NCBI GenBank assembly: GCA_023393475.1
Contig: JAEWLC010000044.1
Coordinates: 118,729 to 182,728 of the forward strand
Origin: Pseudomonadota bacterium
GTDB lineage: Bacteria; Pseudomonadota; Alphaproteobacteria; Rhizobiales; Devosiaceae
DNA: 64,000 bases
Direction of reading: 5' to 3'
The position numbers and the translations under genes are program-made. The notes under the pieces were generated by a model that saw only the letters and a program-made list of their open reading frames with translations, searched no databases and was not told the origin of the DNA. Below are positions 51,341-59,841 of the stretch, one piece after another (position 1 is the stretch's first letter; the number at the start of each line of letters is the position of its first letter).

Positions 51341-51861
51341 GCGGCCAACCTTTCTACAGACTCGGCCACCATCACCTTGATCCCCTCAGCGAGGGTTTGC
51401 TTCAGGCGGTGCAATTGGCGGGCGTGGGCATAGTCGCGAGCTGCTACCGGGCCGGGCAGGTCCAACAGCCAGCGGGCGGCTAGGTGGTCGTTGATGATGG
51501 CGGCACCACTACAGCCAGCGGCCAGCCATTCGAGCGGCGTCCTACGCATGGGCAGTGACTTACCCATGAAGTAGCTCGCGGGGTTCTCCGCCTCCCACAG
51601 CCCGACTGCCGGTGCGCGGCCAAACATGGTCAGCAGGTAGTCGGGCCGTGTCAGCGGCCATGCCACGAGGTCGATTGAGGTTTCCCCATCAGCGTCGAGC
51701 ACTTCACAAACGAAGGCATCGAACGGCTGGTCAGGGCAATGCAAATGCGGCTCGAAATCGAAGCGGCCGCCGCTGCAGTCGACGATGGACACGATCCCGG
51801 TTGCACCGGCGTAGGGCATCACAGCGAGCGGATCTATGCCGTGCTGGCGCACGTAGTCCAC
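51337..51861 (-). CDS. Island hypothetical protein, probably missing its N-terminus
   Basis: 174 residues from the GTG at 51861; the frame continues upstream as FYPRVQTTRTYVDYVRQHGIDPLAVMPYAGATG without a good start. It then merges with the integrase remnant near 51915. C-terminal part: SYFMGKSLPMRRTPLEWLAAG, KVMVAESVERLAA. The family is known only from alphaproteobacterial islands and prophages, next to an AAA ATPase. Truncated by the same deletion that cut the integrase (inference). Confidence 0.65.
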   Translation of the reverse strand: MDYVRQHGIDPLAVMPYAGATGIVSIVDCSGGRFDFEPHLHCPDQPFDAFVCEVLDADGETSIDLVAWPLTRPDYLLTMFGRAPAVGLWEAENPASYFMGKSLPMRRTPLEWLAAGCSGAAIINDHLAARWLLDLPGPVAARDYAHARQLHRLKQTLAEGIKVMVAESVERLAA

Positions 51862-52388
51862 ATATGTGCGAGTGGTTTGGACGCGGGGATAGAAGGCCTT
51901 GCCGTCTCGGTCTTGGTATCCCAGATCGGGCGTAGCGTAGACAGCACGTCGTCGATAGTGATGCTGTCCACGGGAATCTTGCGCAACCGTCGGCAGTACG
52001 TATCACCCAGGGTCATTTCCCACTGATCGCGGTGCTTCTCGTTCGTGAAGTTCTTGAGCTGGGTCTTGAGGTAGGTATTCGCGGCCTCGCCAAAGGTGGG
52101 CGCCGCTTGTACCCCCCGCGCTCGTCGCCGCGTCTCAACTGGATCGCGACCGTCCTTCACCATGGCCTGGGCGTCGATGGCCATTTCCCTTGCTGTCTTG
52201 AGCGAGATGGCAGCGAGTGGGCCGAGGCCCATTTCACGTCGCTTGCCCTGCCAGCGGTAGAGAAATGCCCACCGCTTGTTTCCGTCACCATCTACGCGAA
52301 GGTACAGCCCATTGCCGTCCGCATGCATTCCCGGCTTTGTCTCGTTCTTCACGCCCTGCGGGCTGAGCCGGTTGATCTCGCGCGCCAT
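51834..52388 (-). pseudogene. Tyrosine integrase, N-terminal fragment (P4-type)
   Basis: 185 residues. The arm-binding domain (DUF4102 type) is clear: ADGNGLYLRVDGDGNKRWAF, YRWQGKRREMGLGPLAAISLKTAREMA. A SAM-like core-binding region follows (TFGEAANTYLKTQLKNFTNEKHRDQW) up to PIWDTKTETA. The rest (RPSIPASKPLAHMWTTCASTA) is out of family, and the catalytic domain with the R..HxxR..Y residues is gone. Position and direction beside attR are as expected for the island's integrase. Confidence 0.9.
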
Positions 52389-52523
52389 AACATCCGCCCT
52401 AATGATTTGCGGCCATTATACGGGACGGAATGGAACAATAGAAGAACGGTCGCGAGCGCTACCCCAGCATTCACAGGCGAACTAGGGTCGATCTGGAACG
52501 ATGGGAAACGAAGGTTTTTCGGA

Positions 52524-52541
52524 CATCCTCTCCGCCATCCC
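52524..52541. other. Attachment site attR
   Basis: Second copy of the 18-bp repeat catcctctccgccatccc, 136 bp beyond the integrase start. Identical to the tRNA-Ser 3' end copy at 38123-38140. Confidence 0.88.
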
Positions 52542-52762
52542 ATCAACAATGATCGTTCTTGTCGTGAACAGCCTTCGCCGAAGGCGGTTTCGGCACGCAT
52601 TTCATCATCTGCTGCGTGCTGCCGCGCGATGTCCTCGCGGCAACAAGAAGGCCCTCCCCAGTGGGGAAGGGCCTGACGGGCTAGAACCTGAACGAGAGAG
52701 GGGCAGGGGACACGGGTGGGCAGGTTGGGACTCCTGCTGGCGTTCCCTGCACGTGGGAGGGC
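52542..52762. other. Gap between island and sugar locus
   Basis: 221 bp with a terminator hairpin (listed separately) and no supported gene. Confidence 0.4.
52649..52674 (-). terminator. Terminator of the sugar-locus operon
   Basis: AGGCCCT-CCCC-AGT-GGGG-A-AGGGCCT, an 11-bp stem with one bulge. On the minus strand it is followed by TCTTGTTG. It lies downstream of the epimerase-like gene that ends the minus-strand operon. Confidence 0.7.
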
Positions 52763-53659
52763 TCAGGCGCCCGGGACGTATTTGCGCCAGTTGTGCTGTT
52801 CCTTGAACCCGAGGACTGTGCGGATCTTGCGGTTCGAAAGCGGCGCTTCGCGTTCGCCCATCGGGCGGGTGATTGGTGTGTTTGGCGCATACTTGCGCAG
52901 AACCGTCTCGGTCGGCTCGTTGGCGACGATCTCGTCATTGACCGCGTTGAACACCTGGAAGCCCATACCGTCCTTGCGGATGCAGAGATCAACGATCTGC
53001 CCGAGGTCGCGCGCGTCGATATAGCTCCAGACATTGCGCTTGCGCGACGGTGGGTTAGCCAGGAATCCCGGGAAGTTCGCGTAGTCCTCCGGCGACATCA
53101 CGTTGCCGATGCGCAGCGCATAGATGTCGGCGCCGGTGCGCATGGCAAAAGCGTGCGCCGTCTTCTCGTTGACCAGCTTGGACAGGCCATAGCTGTCCAT
53201 GGGGTCCACGTCGTAGTCCTCCTCGAGGGGGAACGAGTGGTAGTCGCGGTCGCCCTCGGCAAAGCACACGCCGTAGGTGGTCTCGCTAGAGGCGATGATG
53301 ATCTTCCTGATGCCGAGCTTGGTTGCCGCCTCGATGACGTTGTAGGTCGAAACGACGTTCGCCTTGAAGGTCTCGTTGTCGGGCCGCAGCAGGATGCGGG
53401 GGATCGCGGCGAAATGCACCACCGCATCGATTGGGGCGGGGCCCTTGCCGGTCTTCAGGCCATCGAAGTCGAAGTGCATCGACAGGGCGTTGAACACTTG
53501 CCCGCTGTCAGTGAGATCGGCGTTGAGCGTGGTGACGCCCTCGATCGCGAGCGGATTGAGGTCGACGTTGAACACGCTATGGCCTTGCGCCACCAGGTAC
53601 GCGACTGCGTGCCGCCCGGCCTTACCGCTACCGCCGGTGAATACGATGCGTTTGCTCAT
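52763..53659 (-). CDS. NAD(P)-dependent epimerase/dehydratase family protein
   Basis: 298 residues from the ATG at 53659 with AGGAAA upstream. Extended short-chain dehydrogenase fold: TGGSGKAGRHAV for NAD binding (about 8-19), VVHFAAIPRIL, catalytic SSETTYG and YGLSK (YxxxK). Substrate-binding tail includes SYIDARDLG and NWRKYVPGA. Most like uronate-dehydrogenase or UDP-sugar-epimerase-type proteins found beside sugar ABC transporters. Last gene of the minus-strand operon, 18 bp after the VOC gene. Confidence 0.87.
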   Translation of the reverse strand: MSKRIVFTGGSGKAGRHAVAYLVAQGHSVFNVDLNPLAIEGVTTLNADLTDSGQVFNALSMHFDFDGLKTGKGPAPIDAVVHFAAIPRILLRPDNETFKANVVSTYNVIEAATKLGIRKIIIASSETTYGVCFAEGDRDYHSFPLEEDYDVDPMDSYGLSKLVNEKTAHAFAMRTGADIYALRIGNVMSPEDYANFPGFLANPPSRKRNVWSYIDARDLGQIVDLCIRKDGMGFQVFNAVNDEIVANEPTETVLRKYAPNTPITRPMGEREAPLSNRKIRTVLGFKEQHNWRKYVPGA

Positions 53660-53677
53660 GTCGGTTTCCTGCAAATG

Positions 53678-54145
53678 TCAGATCGGGCGGGAGAGCGTGG
53701 TGGAGTTGCCGGTGGCGTGGAACGCCTTGATCGCCTCGTACTGGTCGCAGCCGGGCGCCATCTCCATTATCTCGATGCGGTTGCCGTCGGGATCGACGAT
53801 CCACATGCCGCGGTTGCCGTCGACCCCGCGCCTTGCTGGATCGAGGGGAGAGACGAGCGGCACGCCGACCTTGGCGAGATGGGCAGCTGTCGCCTCGATA
53901 TCCGGCGTGGTGAGGCAGAGATGGTTGAGGCCGGCTGCCTGCTGGTCGCCGGCGCGGCCCGTGCCGCCCGGCAGCAGCTCGATATAGAGCTCGTCGGTGA
54001 TCCTCAGGTAGACGATCCAGGTGCGGCCGTCGGCCTGCGTCAGGCGCAGGAATTCTGGAAAGCCCAGCTTGCCGTAGAAGTCGATCGAGGCCTGAAGGTC
54101 GGCCGCCTTGAGGTTGATGTGGCCGAGGCCGCTGAAGGGCTGCAT
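53678..54145 (-). CDS. VOC-family (glyoxalase-fold) protein A
   Basis: 155 residues; GGAGAC before the ATG at 54145 decides this start over one 12 bp upstream. Two beta-alpha-beta-beta-beta modules with the usual four metal ligands in register: His9 (GHINL), Glu56 (YIELLPGG), His75 (LNHLCL) and Glu125 (IEIMEMA). It could be an isomerase, lyase or dioxygenase. It closely resembles VOC protein B at 59842-60288 on the other side of the ABC operon. Confidence 0.88.
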   Translation of the reverse strand: MQPFSGLGHINLKAADLQASIDFYGKLGFPEFLRLTQADGRTWIVYLRITDELYIELLPGGTGRAGDQQAAGLNHLCLTTPDIEATAAHLAKVGVPLVSPLDPARRGVDGNRGMWIVDPDGNRIEIMEMAPGCDQYEAIKAFHATGNSTTLSRPI

Positions 54146-54181
54146 TGAAGTCTCCATGGGGAGCGAGAAAGGGCGGCGATC

Positions 54182-55099
54182 TCAGATCTTGTCGCGCATC
54201 GGGTAGGCGACGTAGGCGAAGTGGCGGCTGTCCGGCGCCCAACTGTTGACGTTGATCGTCCCCTGCCCACCGAGGAACGCGGCGATATCGCGTTGTCCCG
54301 TTCCGTCCGCCTGCATGAAACGCAGGATGACGTCCTTGTTGGGCGGGTGGCCGGTCGTGCCGGTCGGATAGCTGATGAACACGACCGACCGCCCGTCGGG
54401 AGAGATGTGCGGAAACCAGTTGACCCGGTCGTCGAAGGTCAACTGCTCGATGCCGCTGCCATCGGGCCGCATGCGGAAGCACTGGGCGTGACCCGCCTGC
54501 TTCGCGGCGCGCTCGGAGCTGAAATAGATCCACTTCCCATCCGGCGAATACTCCGGCCCGTCATTGGGATAGTCGACATCGCTCAGGCGGACATCCGGTC
54601 CCCCCGCCGCGGGGATGGTGAACATGTTGATGCGCCGTCGCTCCGCCGACCCCTCGACTGCCACATAGGACAGCGTGAGCCCATCCGGCGATATGCCGTG
54701 CAGATAGTAGTGGTGTGGTGCGTCGTGAACATTCGACACCCGGCGCGCGGAGCCGCCGCCGATCGGGAAGGCGTAGATATGCCCATCATCGCTGCTGCCG
54801 TAGATGGTCTGGCCGTCTGGCGAGAGGACGTGGTCGTTGTTTAGGTCGCGGATCGGGCCGGTATCCAGCTTTTCAGCTGGGCCGCTGCCGTCGGCGGGGA
54901 TGCGCCAGAGCTCGCCGCCCGCGTTGAAGATCAGGTGTTGCCCGTCGGGTGTCCAGTTCGGTGCCTCGATGACCTCATTGGCCTCGAGCAGCAGGGTTTG
55001 CTCCGATCCATCCGCCGCGATGGTGAAAAGGCGCGCCACCTGGCCTTCGAGAAGGGTGCGGCCGCGACGGGTGAACTGGGGAGCGTTGGTAGCTGGCAT
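54182..55099 (-). CDS. TolB/PD40-type beta-propeller protein
   Basis: 305 residues without signal peptide. Repeated WD40-like PD40 blades: EAPNWTPDGQHLIFN, NNDHVLSPDGQTIYG, GISPDGLTLSYV, GPEYSPDGKWIYFSS, NWFPHISPDGRSVVFIS, SWAPDSRHFAYV. Cytoplasmic proteins of this kind beside sugar transporters include oligogalacturonate-lyase-like enzymes and sugar-binding propellers (family knowledge; no catalytic assignment here). Same operon as the CUT1 transporter. Confidence 0.85.
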   Translation of the reverse strand: MPATNAPQFTRRGRTLLEGQVARLFTIAADGSEQTLLLEANEVIEAPNWTPDGQHLIFNAGGELWRIPADGSGPAEKLDTGPIRDLNNDHVLSPDGQTIYGSSDDGHIYAFPIGGGSARRVSNVHDAPHHYYLHGISPDGLTLSYVAVEGSAERRRINMFTIPAAGGPDVRLSDVDYPNDGPEYSPDGKWIYFSSERAAKQAGHAQCFRMRPDGSGIEQLTFDDRVNWFPHISPDGRSVVFISYPTGTTGHPPNKDVILRFMQADGTGQRDIAAFLGGQGTINVNSWAPDSRHFAYVAYPMRDKI

Positions 55100-55147
55100 G
55101 GGTCGAGCCTGATACCGGCAGGGCGCCGGAAAGGAAGAGGGAAGGCC

Positions 55148-55172
55148 GGCGGGAGACTGGAAGCCTCCCGCC
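55148..55172 (-). terminator. Intra-operon hairpin after the substrate-binding gene
   Basis: GGCGGGAG / CTCCCGCC, perfect 8-bp stem with a 9-nt loop, directly downstream of the binding-protein stop. Such hairpins commonly stabilise the upstream mRNA and lower expression of the genes beyond. Confidence 0.55.
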
Positions 55173-55182
55173 GCATGATCGA

Positions 55183-56427
55183 TTAGTTGAAGGTCTGGTC
55201 GTAGGCGTCCTTGAGGGCCGCAACGGCATCGTCCGTCGTCTGGTTCTTGTCGCTCCAGAAGTTGTACATCGCCGTCCAGATGCCATTATTCCAGTCGCCG
55301 GTGATGACGTTGAAGGGGTTCTTCACCGAGCCGTTCGGCTTGTTCATGGCGTCCATCGCCACCTGGTTGCAGGCGTCGCGATACTCGGTCGGCGCGTCCG
55401 AACGCGGGCTGGTCGAGCCCTTCTGCTGGTTGGCCTTGCCTGAGATGATCGGGTCGACGAATGCGGCAACGAGATCGAGCTCGGCCTTGTCCTTGGCTTC
55501 CGGCTGGCCGCCCAGGATACCCATGGCGTCCGAGGTCACCGGAATGGCGAGGGCACCGGGGATGACTTCACAGCCGAAGTCCACGCCCGGCACCTTGCCG
55601 GCCGCCAGCCATTCGCCCTTCATCCAGTCACCCATGATGTGGAACAGGGCCTGGCCCGCGATCACCGTGTTGGTGGTCTCGTTCCACGGACGGTTCTCGG
55701 CCTCCGGAGTGGCTTCGTTCGAGAAGGCGCGGACCACCTCGATGGCCTTGCGCACCGCCGGTTCATCGAATGCGGTCGGATCGGGCTCTTCCGCATAGAT
55801 TCGGTTGTAGATGTCCGGACCCGCGATGGCCGCGACCATGGCGTGGAACAGGTAGCCGACCTGGAAGGCCTGGCCGCCGACGGCGGCGGGAACGAAACCG
55901 GCAGCCTTGATCTTGGGGAAGTCGGCGAGCATGTCGTCGACGCTCTTCCAGGCGGTCGGATCGACGCCGGCCTTGGCGGCCACTTCCTTGTTCCAGTAGA
56001 CCATGCCGTCCACATGCAGGAACAGCGGCACCTTCACCATCTTGCCGTCGACCGTCGAAAGCTCGCGTACGATCGGGAAGAAGTTATCGGTGGCGCCGAT
56101 CTGGTTGTAGTAGTCGGTCAGGTCGCGCTCGAGGCCGAGACCGGCGAGGTCGCGGAAAATGTGCGGATCGGACGTGACGAAGGCGTTCGGCGGATCGCCG
56201 CCAGTGACCATGTTGACGATCGAGACGTTGACGCCCGAATTGTGCGGGATCGCCAGGTCTTTCCAGGTGTGCCCCTTTTCGTTGAGGCCAGCCTGCAGGA
56301 CGTTCAGCGCCGCGACTTCGGCCTTGGACGACCAGCCGTGGTAGACGATCAGCTCCTCGGCGTTGGCCAGTGGCGCAGCGCCAATCATGAGCGCGGCCGA
56401 CAGAACGGCCAGTGACTTGATACGCAT
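55183..56427 (-). CDS. Sugar ABC transporter substrate-binding protein (CUT1)
   Basis: 414 residues. Signal peptide 1-23 (ending LANA), then a type-I solute-binding fold: ELIVYHGWSSKAEVAALN, NMVTGGDPPNAFV, DGKMVKVPLFLHVDGMVYWNKEV, ALFHIMGDWMKGEW. Close in style to alphaproteobacterial binding proteins for oligosaccharides or glycosides (bacterial extracellular solute-binding family 1). Fourth gene of the permease-permease-ATPase-SBP operon. Confidence 0.92.
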   Translation of the reverse strand: MRIKSLAVLSAALMIGAAPLANAEELIVYHGWSSKAEVAALNVLQAGLNEKGHTWKDLAIPHNSGVNVSIVNMVTGGDPPNAFVTSDPHIFRDLAGLGLERDLTDYYNQIGATDNFFPIVRELSTVDGKMVKVPLFLHVDGMVYWNKEVAAKAGVDPTAWKSVDDMLADFPKIKAAGFVPAAVGGQAFQVGYLFHAMVAAIAGPDIYNRIYAEEPDPTAFDEPAVRKAIEVVRAFSNEATPEAENRPWNETTNTVIAGQALFHIMGDWMKGEWLAAGKVPGVDFGCEVIPGALAIPVTSDAMGILGGQPEAKDKAELDLVAAFVDPIISGKANQQKGSTSPRSDAPTEYRDACNQVAMDAMNKPNGSVKNPFNVITGDWNNGIWTAMYNFWSDKNQTTDDAVAALKDAYDQTFN

Positions 56428-56509
56428 CTTCTCTCTCCCTTGTTTGGCCCGCCGGAGGCAGGGCCAGACTCCTCGAACTCGCTATGCGTTATCGGCCGGT
56501 GCCCCGGCC

Positions 56510-57607
56510 CTACATCCGGCGCCCTGACGGGGCGTCGAAGAGGTGGACCTTCCCGTGCGGGAAGGCGATGTTGACGGTATCGCCCTGCCCGAAGCCGCCG
56601 ATCTTCTCTGGATCGACTCGCGTCGCGACGAGGGCGTCGCCGAACTTGAGATAGGCCGTGGCGTCGCCGCCGGTCTTTTCCGTGTACTGAACCGGCAGGC
56701 TGAAGGTGCCGGCTGCGCTGGCGAGGGTTTCGCCCGGCTGGCCGAAGTGCTCGGGCCGAAGGCCGACAACGATCGACTGGCCGTCGGCTGGGGCGCTCTC
56801 GAACGCATACTGGCTGAGATCGAGCGACACGCCGTCGACCACCGCGCCGGCTTTGCCGCCGTTGAGCACGATCTTGCCCGGCCTCAGATTCATCGCTGGG
56901 GAGCCGATGAAGCCCGCGACAAAGAGGTTCTTCGGATGGCTGTAAATTTCGTCGGGCGTGCCGAACTGCTGGATCACGCCGGCATCCATGACGGCGATCT
57001 TGGTCGCCATGGTCATGGCTTCGATCTGGTCGTGGGTCACGTAGACGATGGTCGAGTGCAGCTCGTCGTGGAGCTTCTTGATCTCGAGCCGCATCTCGGT
57101 GCGCAGCTTGGCATCGAGGTTCGAAAGCGGCTCGTCGAAAAGGAAGAGGCCGACATTCTTGACCAGCGCACGGCCGATTGCGACGCGCTGGCGCTGACCG
57201 CCCGAGAGTTGCGCCGGTTTGCGGTCGAGCAGGGGCTCGATCTGCAGGAGCTTTGCTGCCCAGGCGATGCGACGGTCGACTTCCGCCTTGTCGAGCTTGA
57301 ACGACGAGAGCCCGAATTTCAGGTTCCCGCGAACCGTCTTGGTCGGATAGAGGGCATAGGACTGGAACACCATGGCCAGCCCCCGGTCCTTGGGATCGAG
57401 GTCGGTGACGTCGCGCTCGCCGATGGTGATGCGGCCCGCCGTTACGTCGAGCAGGCCGGCCAGGAGATTGAGCAGGGTGGTCTTGCCGCAGCCCGAGGGC
57501 CCGAGCAGCACCAGGAACTCGCCGTCGTCGATCGCGAGGTCGAGGTTCTTGAGGACGGTCACCCGGCCATAGGTCTTGATGATGTCTTCAAACTGAACGC
57601 GTGGCAT
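56510..57607 (-). CDS. ABC transporter ATP-binding protein, MalK/UgpC type
   Basis: 365 residues from the ATG at 57607. Walker A GPSGCGKTT (about 36-44), Q-loop FQSYALYP, signature LSGGQRQRVAIGRAL, Walker B LFLFDEP, H-loop VTHDQ. The C-terminal 130 residues form the OB-type regulatory domain of MalK-like ATPases (FVAGFIGSPAMN, VVGLRPEH). Powers the two permeases upstream. Confidence 0.94.
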   Translation of the reverse strand: MPRVQFEDIIKTYGRVTVLKNLDLAIDDGEFLVLLGPSGCGKTTLLNLLAGLLDVTAGRITIGERDVTDLDPKDRGLAMVFQSYALYPTKTVRGNLKFGLSSFKLDKAEVDRRIAWAAKLLQIEPLLDRKPAQLSGGQRQRVAIGRALVKNVGLFLFDEPLSNLDAKLRTEMRLEIKKLHDELHSTIVYVTHDQIEAMTMATKIAVMDAGVIQQFGTPDEIYSHPKNLFVAGFIGSPAMNLRPGKIVLNGGKAGAVVDGVSLDLSQYAFESAPADGQSIVVGLRPEHFGQPGETLASAAGTFSLPVQYTEKTGGDATAYLKFGDALVATRVDPEKIGGFGQGDTVNIAFPHGKVHLFDAPSGRRM

Positions 57608-57614
57608 GCGGCCT

Positions 57615-58541
57615 TTACCCCTTGATCGCGCCGGCGGTGATGCCCTGCACGAAGAACCTTCCAAGCACGAAGTAGATGACGAGCGGCGGGATCGCCGTGA
57701 GCAGGGCCGCGGCCATGTTCTCGTTGTAGGCAGCCTCGCCGGTGGTGGTGATCACCACATTGGCCAGCACGACGCTCATCGGCTGCGTCCCAAGGCCGCC
57801 AAAGGTCAGGCCCAGCAGGAAGTCGTTCCAGATCGAGGTAACCTGCAGGATGAGCACGACGATGAAGATGTTGCCGCTCATCGGCACGATGATTTCCCAG
57901 AAGATCTTCCAGAACGAGCCCGAATCCATCATCGCCGCGCTCATGATCTCCTGCGGGATGCCCTTGTAGTAGTTGCGGAAAACCAGCGTCAGGAACGGCA
58001 TGCTGAGCACCGCGTGGATAATGGCGATGCCCCAGATCGTGCCGTATACCTTGAGCCCCGAGCTCAGGATGATCAGCGGGATCATGATGATCTGGAACGG
58101 CACGAAGGCGCAGATGAAGAGGATGAAGAGGAAGGTGTTCGCCCATTTGACGTTCCACAACGCCAGCGCGTAGCCGGTGACCGAGGACAAGACCATCGAC
58201 AGCGCAAGGCTGGGCAGCAGGATGAACACCGAGTTCCAGAAGCCGACCTTGAGCCCATCGCAGCGAATGCCAGAGCAGGCATTGTCCCAGGCGTTGATCC
58301 AGGGCTCGATGGTGAACGGCGCCGGCAGCGAGAAGATCGCGCCTTCGCGGATCTGCGGCATCGTCTTGAACGACGTCGTAATGATCACATAGAGCGGTAC
58401 GCAGAAGAACGCCGCGCAGATGGTGAGGAACACGAGGACCGCGATCGAGCGGCCGCTGATGCCCTTCTTCCTGCGCGGGAACAGGGGCGCGCGGTCGACA
58501 TCGACTTCGCCGCGGGCGAGGGAGGTTTCCGCGATGGTCAT
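57615..58541 (-). CDS. Carbohydrate ABC transporter permease, MalG type
   Basis: 308 residues, six membrane helices. The EAA loop (GIPQEIMSAAMMDSGSFWKIFWEIIVP) contacts the ATPase. N-terminal cytoplasmic tail of about 25 residues. The start overlaps the stop of the MalF-type gene by 4 bp (ATGA). The periplasmic region between the first two helices is longer than in many MalG proteins (PFTIEPWINAWDNACSGIRCDG) with two cysteines. Confidence 0.93.
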   Translation of the reverse strand: MTIAETSLARGEVDVDRAPLFPRRKKGISGRSIAVLVFLTICAAFFCVPLYVIITTSFKTMPQIREGAIFSLPAPFTIEPWINAWDNACSGIRCDGLKVGFWNSVFILLPSLALSMVLSSVTGYALALWNVKWANTFLFILFICAFVPFQIIMIPLIILSSGLKVYGTIWGIAIIHAVLSMPFLTLVFRNYYKGIPQEIMSAAMMDSGSFWKIFWEIIVPMSGNIFIVVLILQVTSIWNDFLLGLTFGGLGTQPMSVVLANVVITTTGEAAYNENMAAALLTAIPPLVIYFVLGRFFVQGITAGAIKG

Positions 58542-59434
58542 GAGGCTCTCGCTTCGCTGGAGCGGCGTTGCCAGGCGGTGAGCAGCACCAGCGGCAAGAA
58601 GATGAGGGCGGTGATGCCGAGCATGATCACCGCCGCCGCCGACGCATAGGCGAGGTTGGAGCGCGCCCAGTAGGCGTTGATGGTAAAGTAGCCCGGCACC
58701 CAGGTGGCCTGCCCGGGGCCGCCATTGGTCATGGCCACGACGATGTCATAGGCCTTGACCACGCCCAGCGAGAGCAGGATTGCGCAGGTGAGGAAGGTGA
58801 ACTTCATCATCGGGATGATGATTTCAAGATAGACCCGCCAGAGGCTCACGCCATCGAGGCGCGCCGCGCTCCAGATCTCGGTATTGATCGACTTGAGCCC
58901 CGAGAGCATCAGCGCCATGTAAAAGCCGGCGCCCTGCCAGACCATCGCGAGGATGATCCCGTACATGGCCGTCTCGGGTTTGCTGAGCCAGTCGAAATTG
59001 ACCCAGGTCATACCGATCGAATGCAGCGCGGCCTGAAGACCGAAGCTGGGGTTGAACATCCAGCGCCAGGCGACGCCGGTAACGATCAGCGATACTGCCA
59101 GCGGGTAGAGAAAGACCGTGCGGAAGAAGCCTTCGCCGCGCTTTTCGCGGTCGATCATTGCCGCGAGGATGAAGCCGAAGACTATGGCGAGCAGGCTGCC
59201 GATGCCCAGGACCAGCATGTTCCTGAGCGAGATGCCCCAGCCTTTGTCGCGGAACAGGCGCTCGTACTGCTTGGTCCAGTCCGACCAGTCGATGCCATAG
59301 GTGGCGAAGGCCTTGGACTCGGTGAACGACATGTAGATCGTCCAGATGATCGCGCCGATGAAGGCGACCAGCGTGATCGCCACGGCAGGCGTCAGCGCAA
59401 GCTGCGGCGACCATCGGCTCCACCGAAAGGCCAT
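58538..59434 (-). CDS. Carbohydrate ABC transporter permease, MalF type
   Basis: 298 residues, six helices. EAA loop at about 190-210 (INTEIWSAARLDGVSLWRVYLEIIIP). First gene of the minus-strand operon. Transcription should start in the gap that also serves the divergent VOC/LacI genes, where a CG-centred operator-like sequence lies 69 bp upstream. Confidence 0.93.
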   Translation of the reverse strand: MAFRWSRWSPQLALTPAVAITLVAFIGAIIWTIYMSFTESKAFATYGIDWSDWTKQYERLFRDKGWGISLRNMLVLGIGSLLAIVFGFILAAMIDREKRGEGFFRTVFLYPLAVSLIVTGVAWRWMFNPSFGLQAALHSIGMTWVNFDWLSKPETAMYGIILAMVWQGAGFYMALMLSGLKSINTEIWSAARLDGVSLWRVYLEIIIPMMKFTFLTCAILLSLGVVKAYDIVVAMTNGGPGQATWVPGYFTINAYWARSNLAYASAAAVIMLGITALIFLPLVLLTAWQRRSSEARAS

Positions 59435-59841
59435 CTCAGATCCTCCCTCTCGTTCAAGCCGGCTCTCGCCTCTTTTGGCGCGTCCTCGCCGGGCCAGATC
59501 GTATTATCGTTAATCTAGGTTTGTCCTGACGGCGTCGTCAATGGCCAATTTTCTCCGAGTGCCTTGAAGGCAGATTCATCGGCGGAATCGCGGTTTTCGG
59601 CGCATTGGGGTCGGAGACGCGTCGAGAATGTTGAGTGGCATGCAGAAATACATAGAAAAATCAGAGATGTATGCCGTACTCGAGCGTCCAAGGTGCCGAC
59701 TATGTGGCTGGCGACTCCAGAAAAGTCGATTGACAAGCGCGGGGCGTTCGGACACCACCTTGCAGTATTAGCGTTCACCGCAACTGCCGGTCGAGGCGCC
59801 TCCGGGCGTAGCCGGGCGCGGTGCGACCACGGGGAGAAACC
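59435..59841. other. Divergent control region of the sugar locus
   Basis: 407 bp between the MalF-type gene and VOC gene B. Contains a LacI-type operator candidate (59503-59514), an AT-richer block near 59640-59670 and a TTGACA near 59730. No gene supported. Confidence 0.5.
59503..59514. promoter_or_regulatory. Candidate LacI-family operator
   Basis: ATTATCGTTAAT, an imperfect palindrome centred on CG (10 of 12 positions symmetric), 69 bp upstream of the transporter operon. LacI-family operators are typically CG-centred palindromes, and a LacI-family gene lies 0.9 kb away. Only one copy was seen. Confidence 0.4.

Larger units (their letters stand above)
38123..52541. mobile_element. Integrated genomic island at tRNA-Ser, degraded
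   Basis: The element runs from the 3' end of tRNA-Ser(GCU) to an 18-bp repeat of that end. An integrase remnant reads away from attR, preceded by replication-type small genes, while the interior carries stress-related cargo. Gene style changes to many short hypothetical genes and generally lower coding density. Key mobility genes are broken (integrase without catalytic domain, truncated AAA ATPase), so it is probably no longer self-mobile. Confidence 0.85.
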
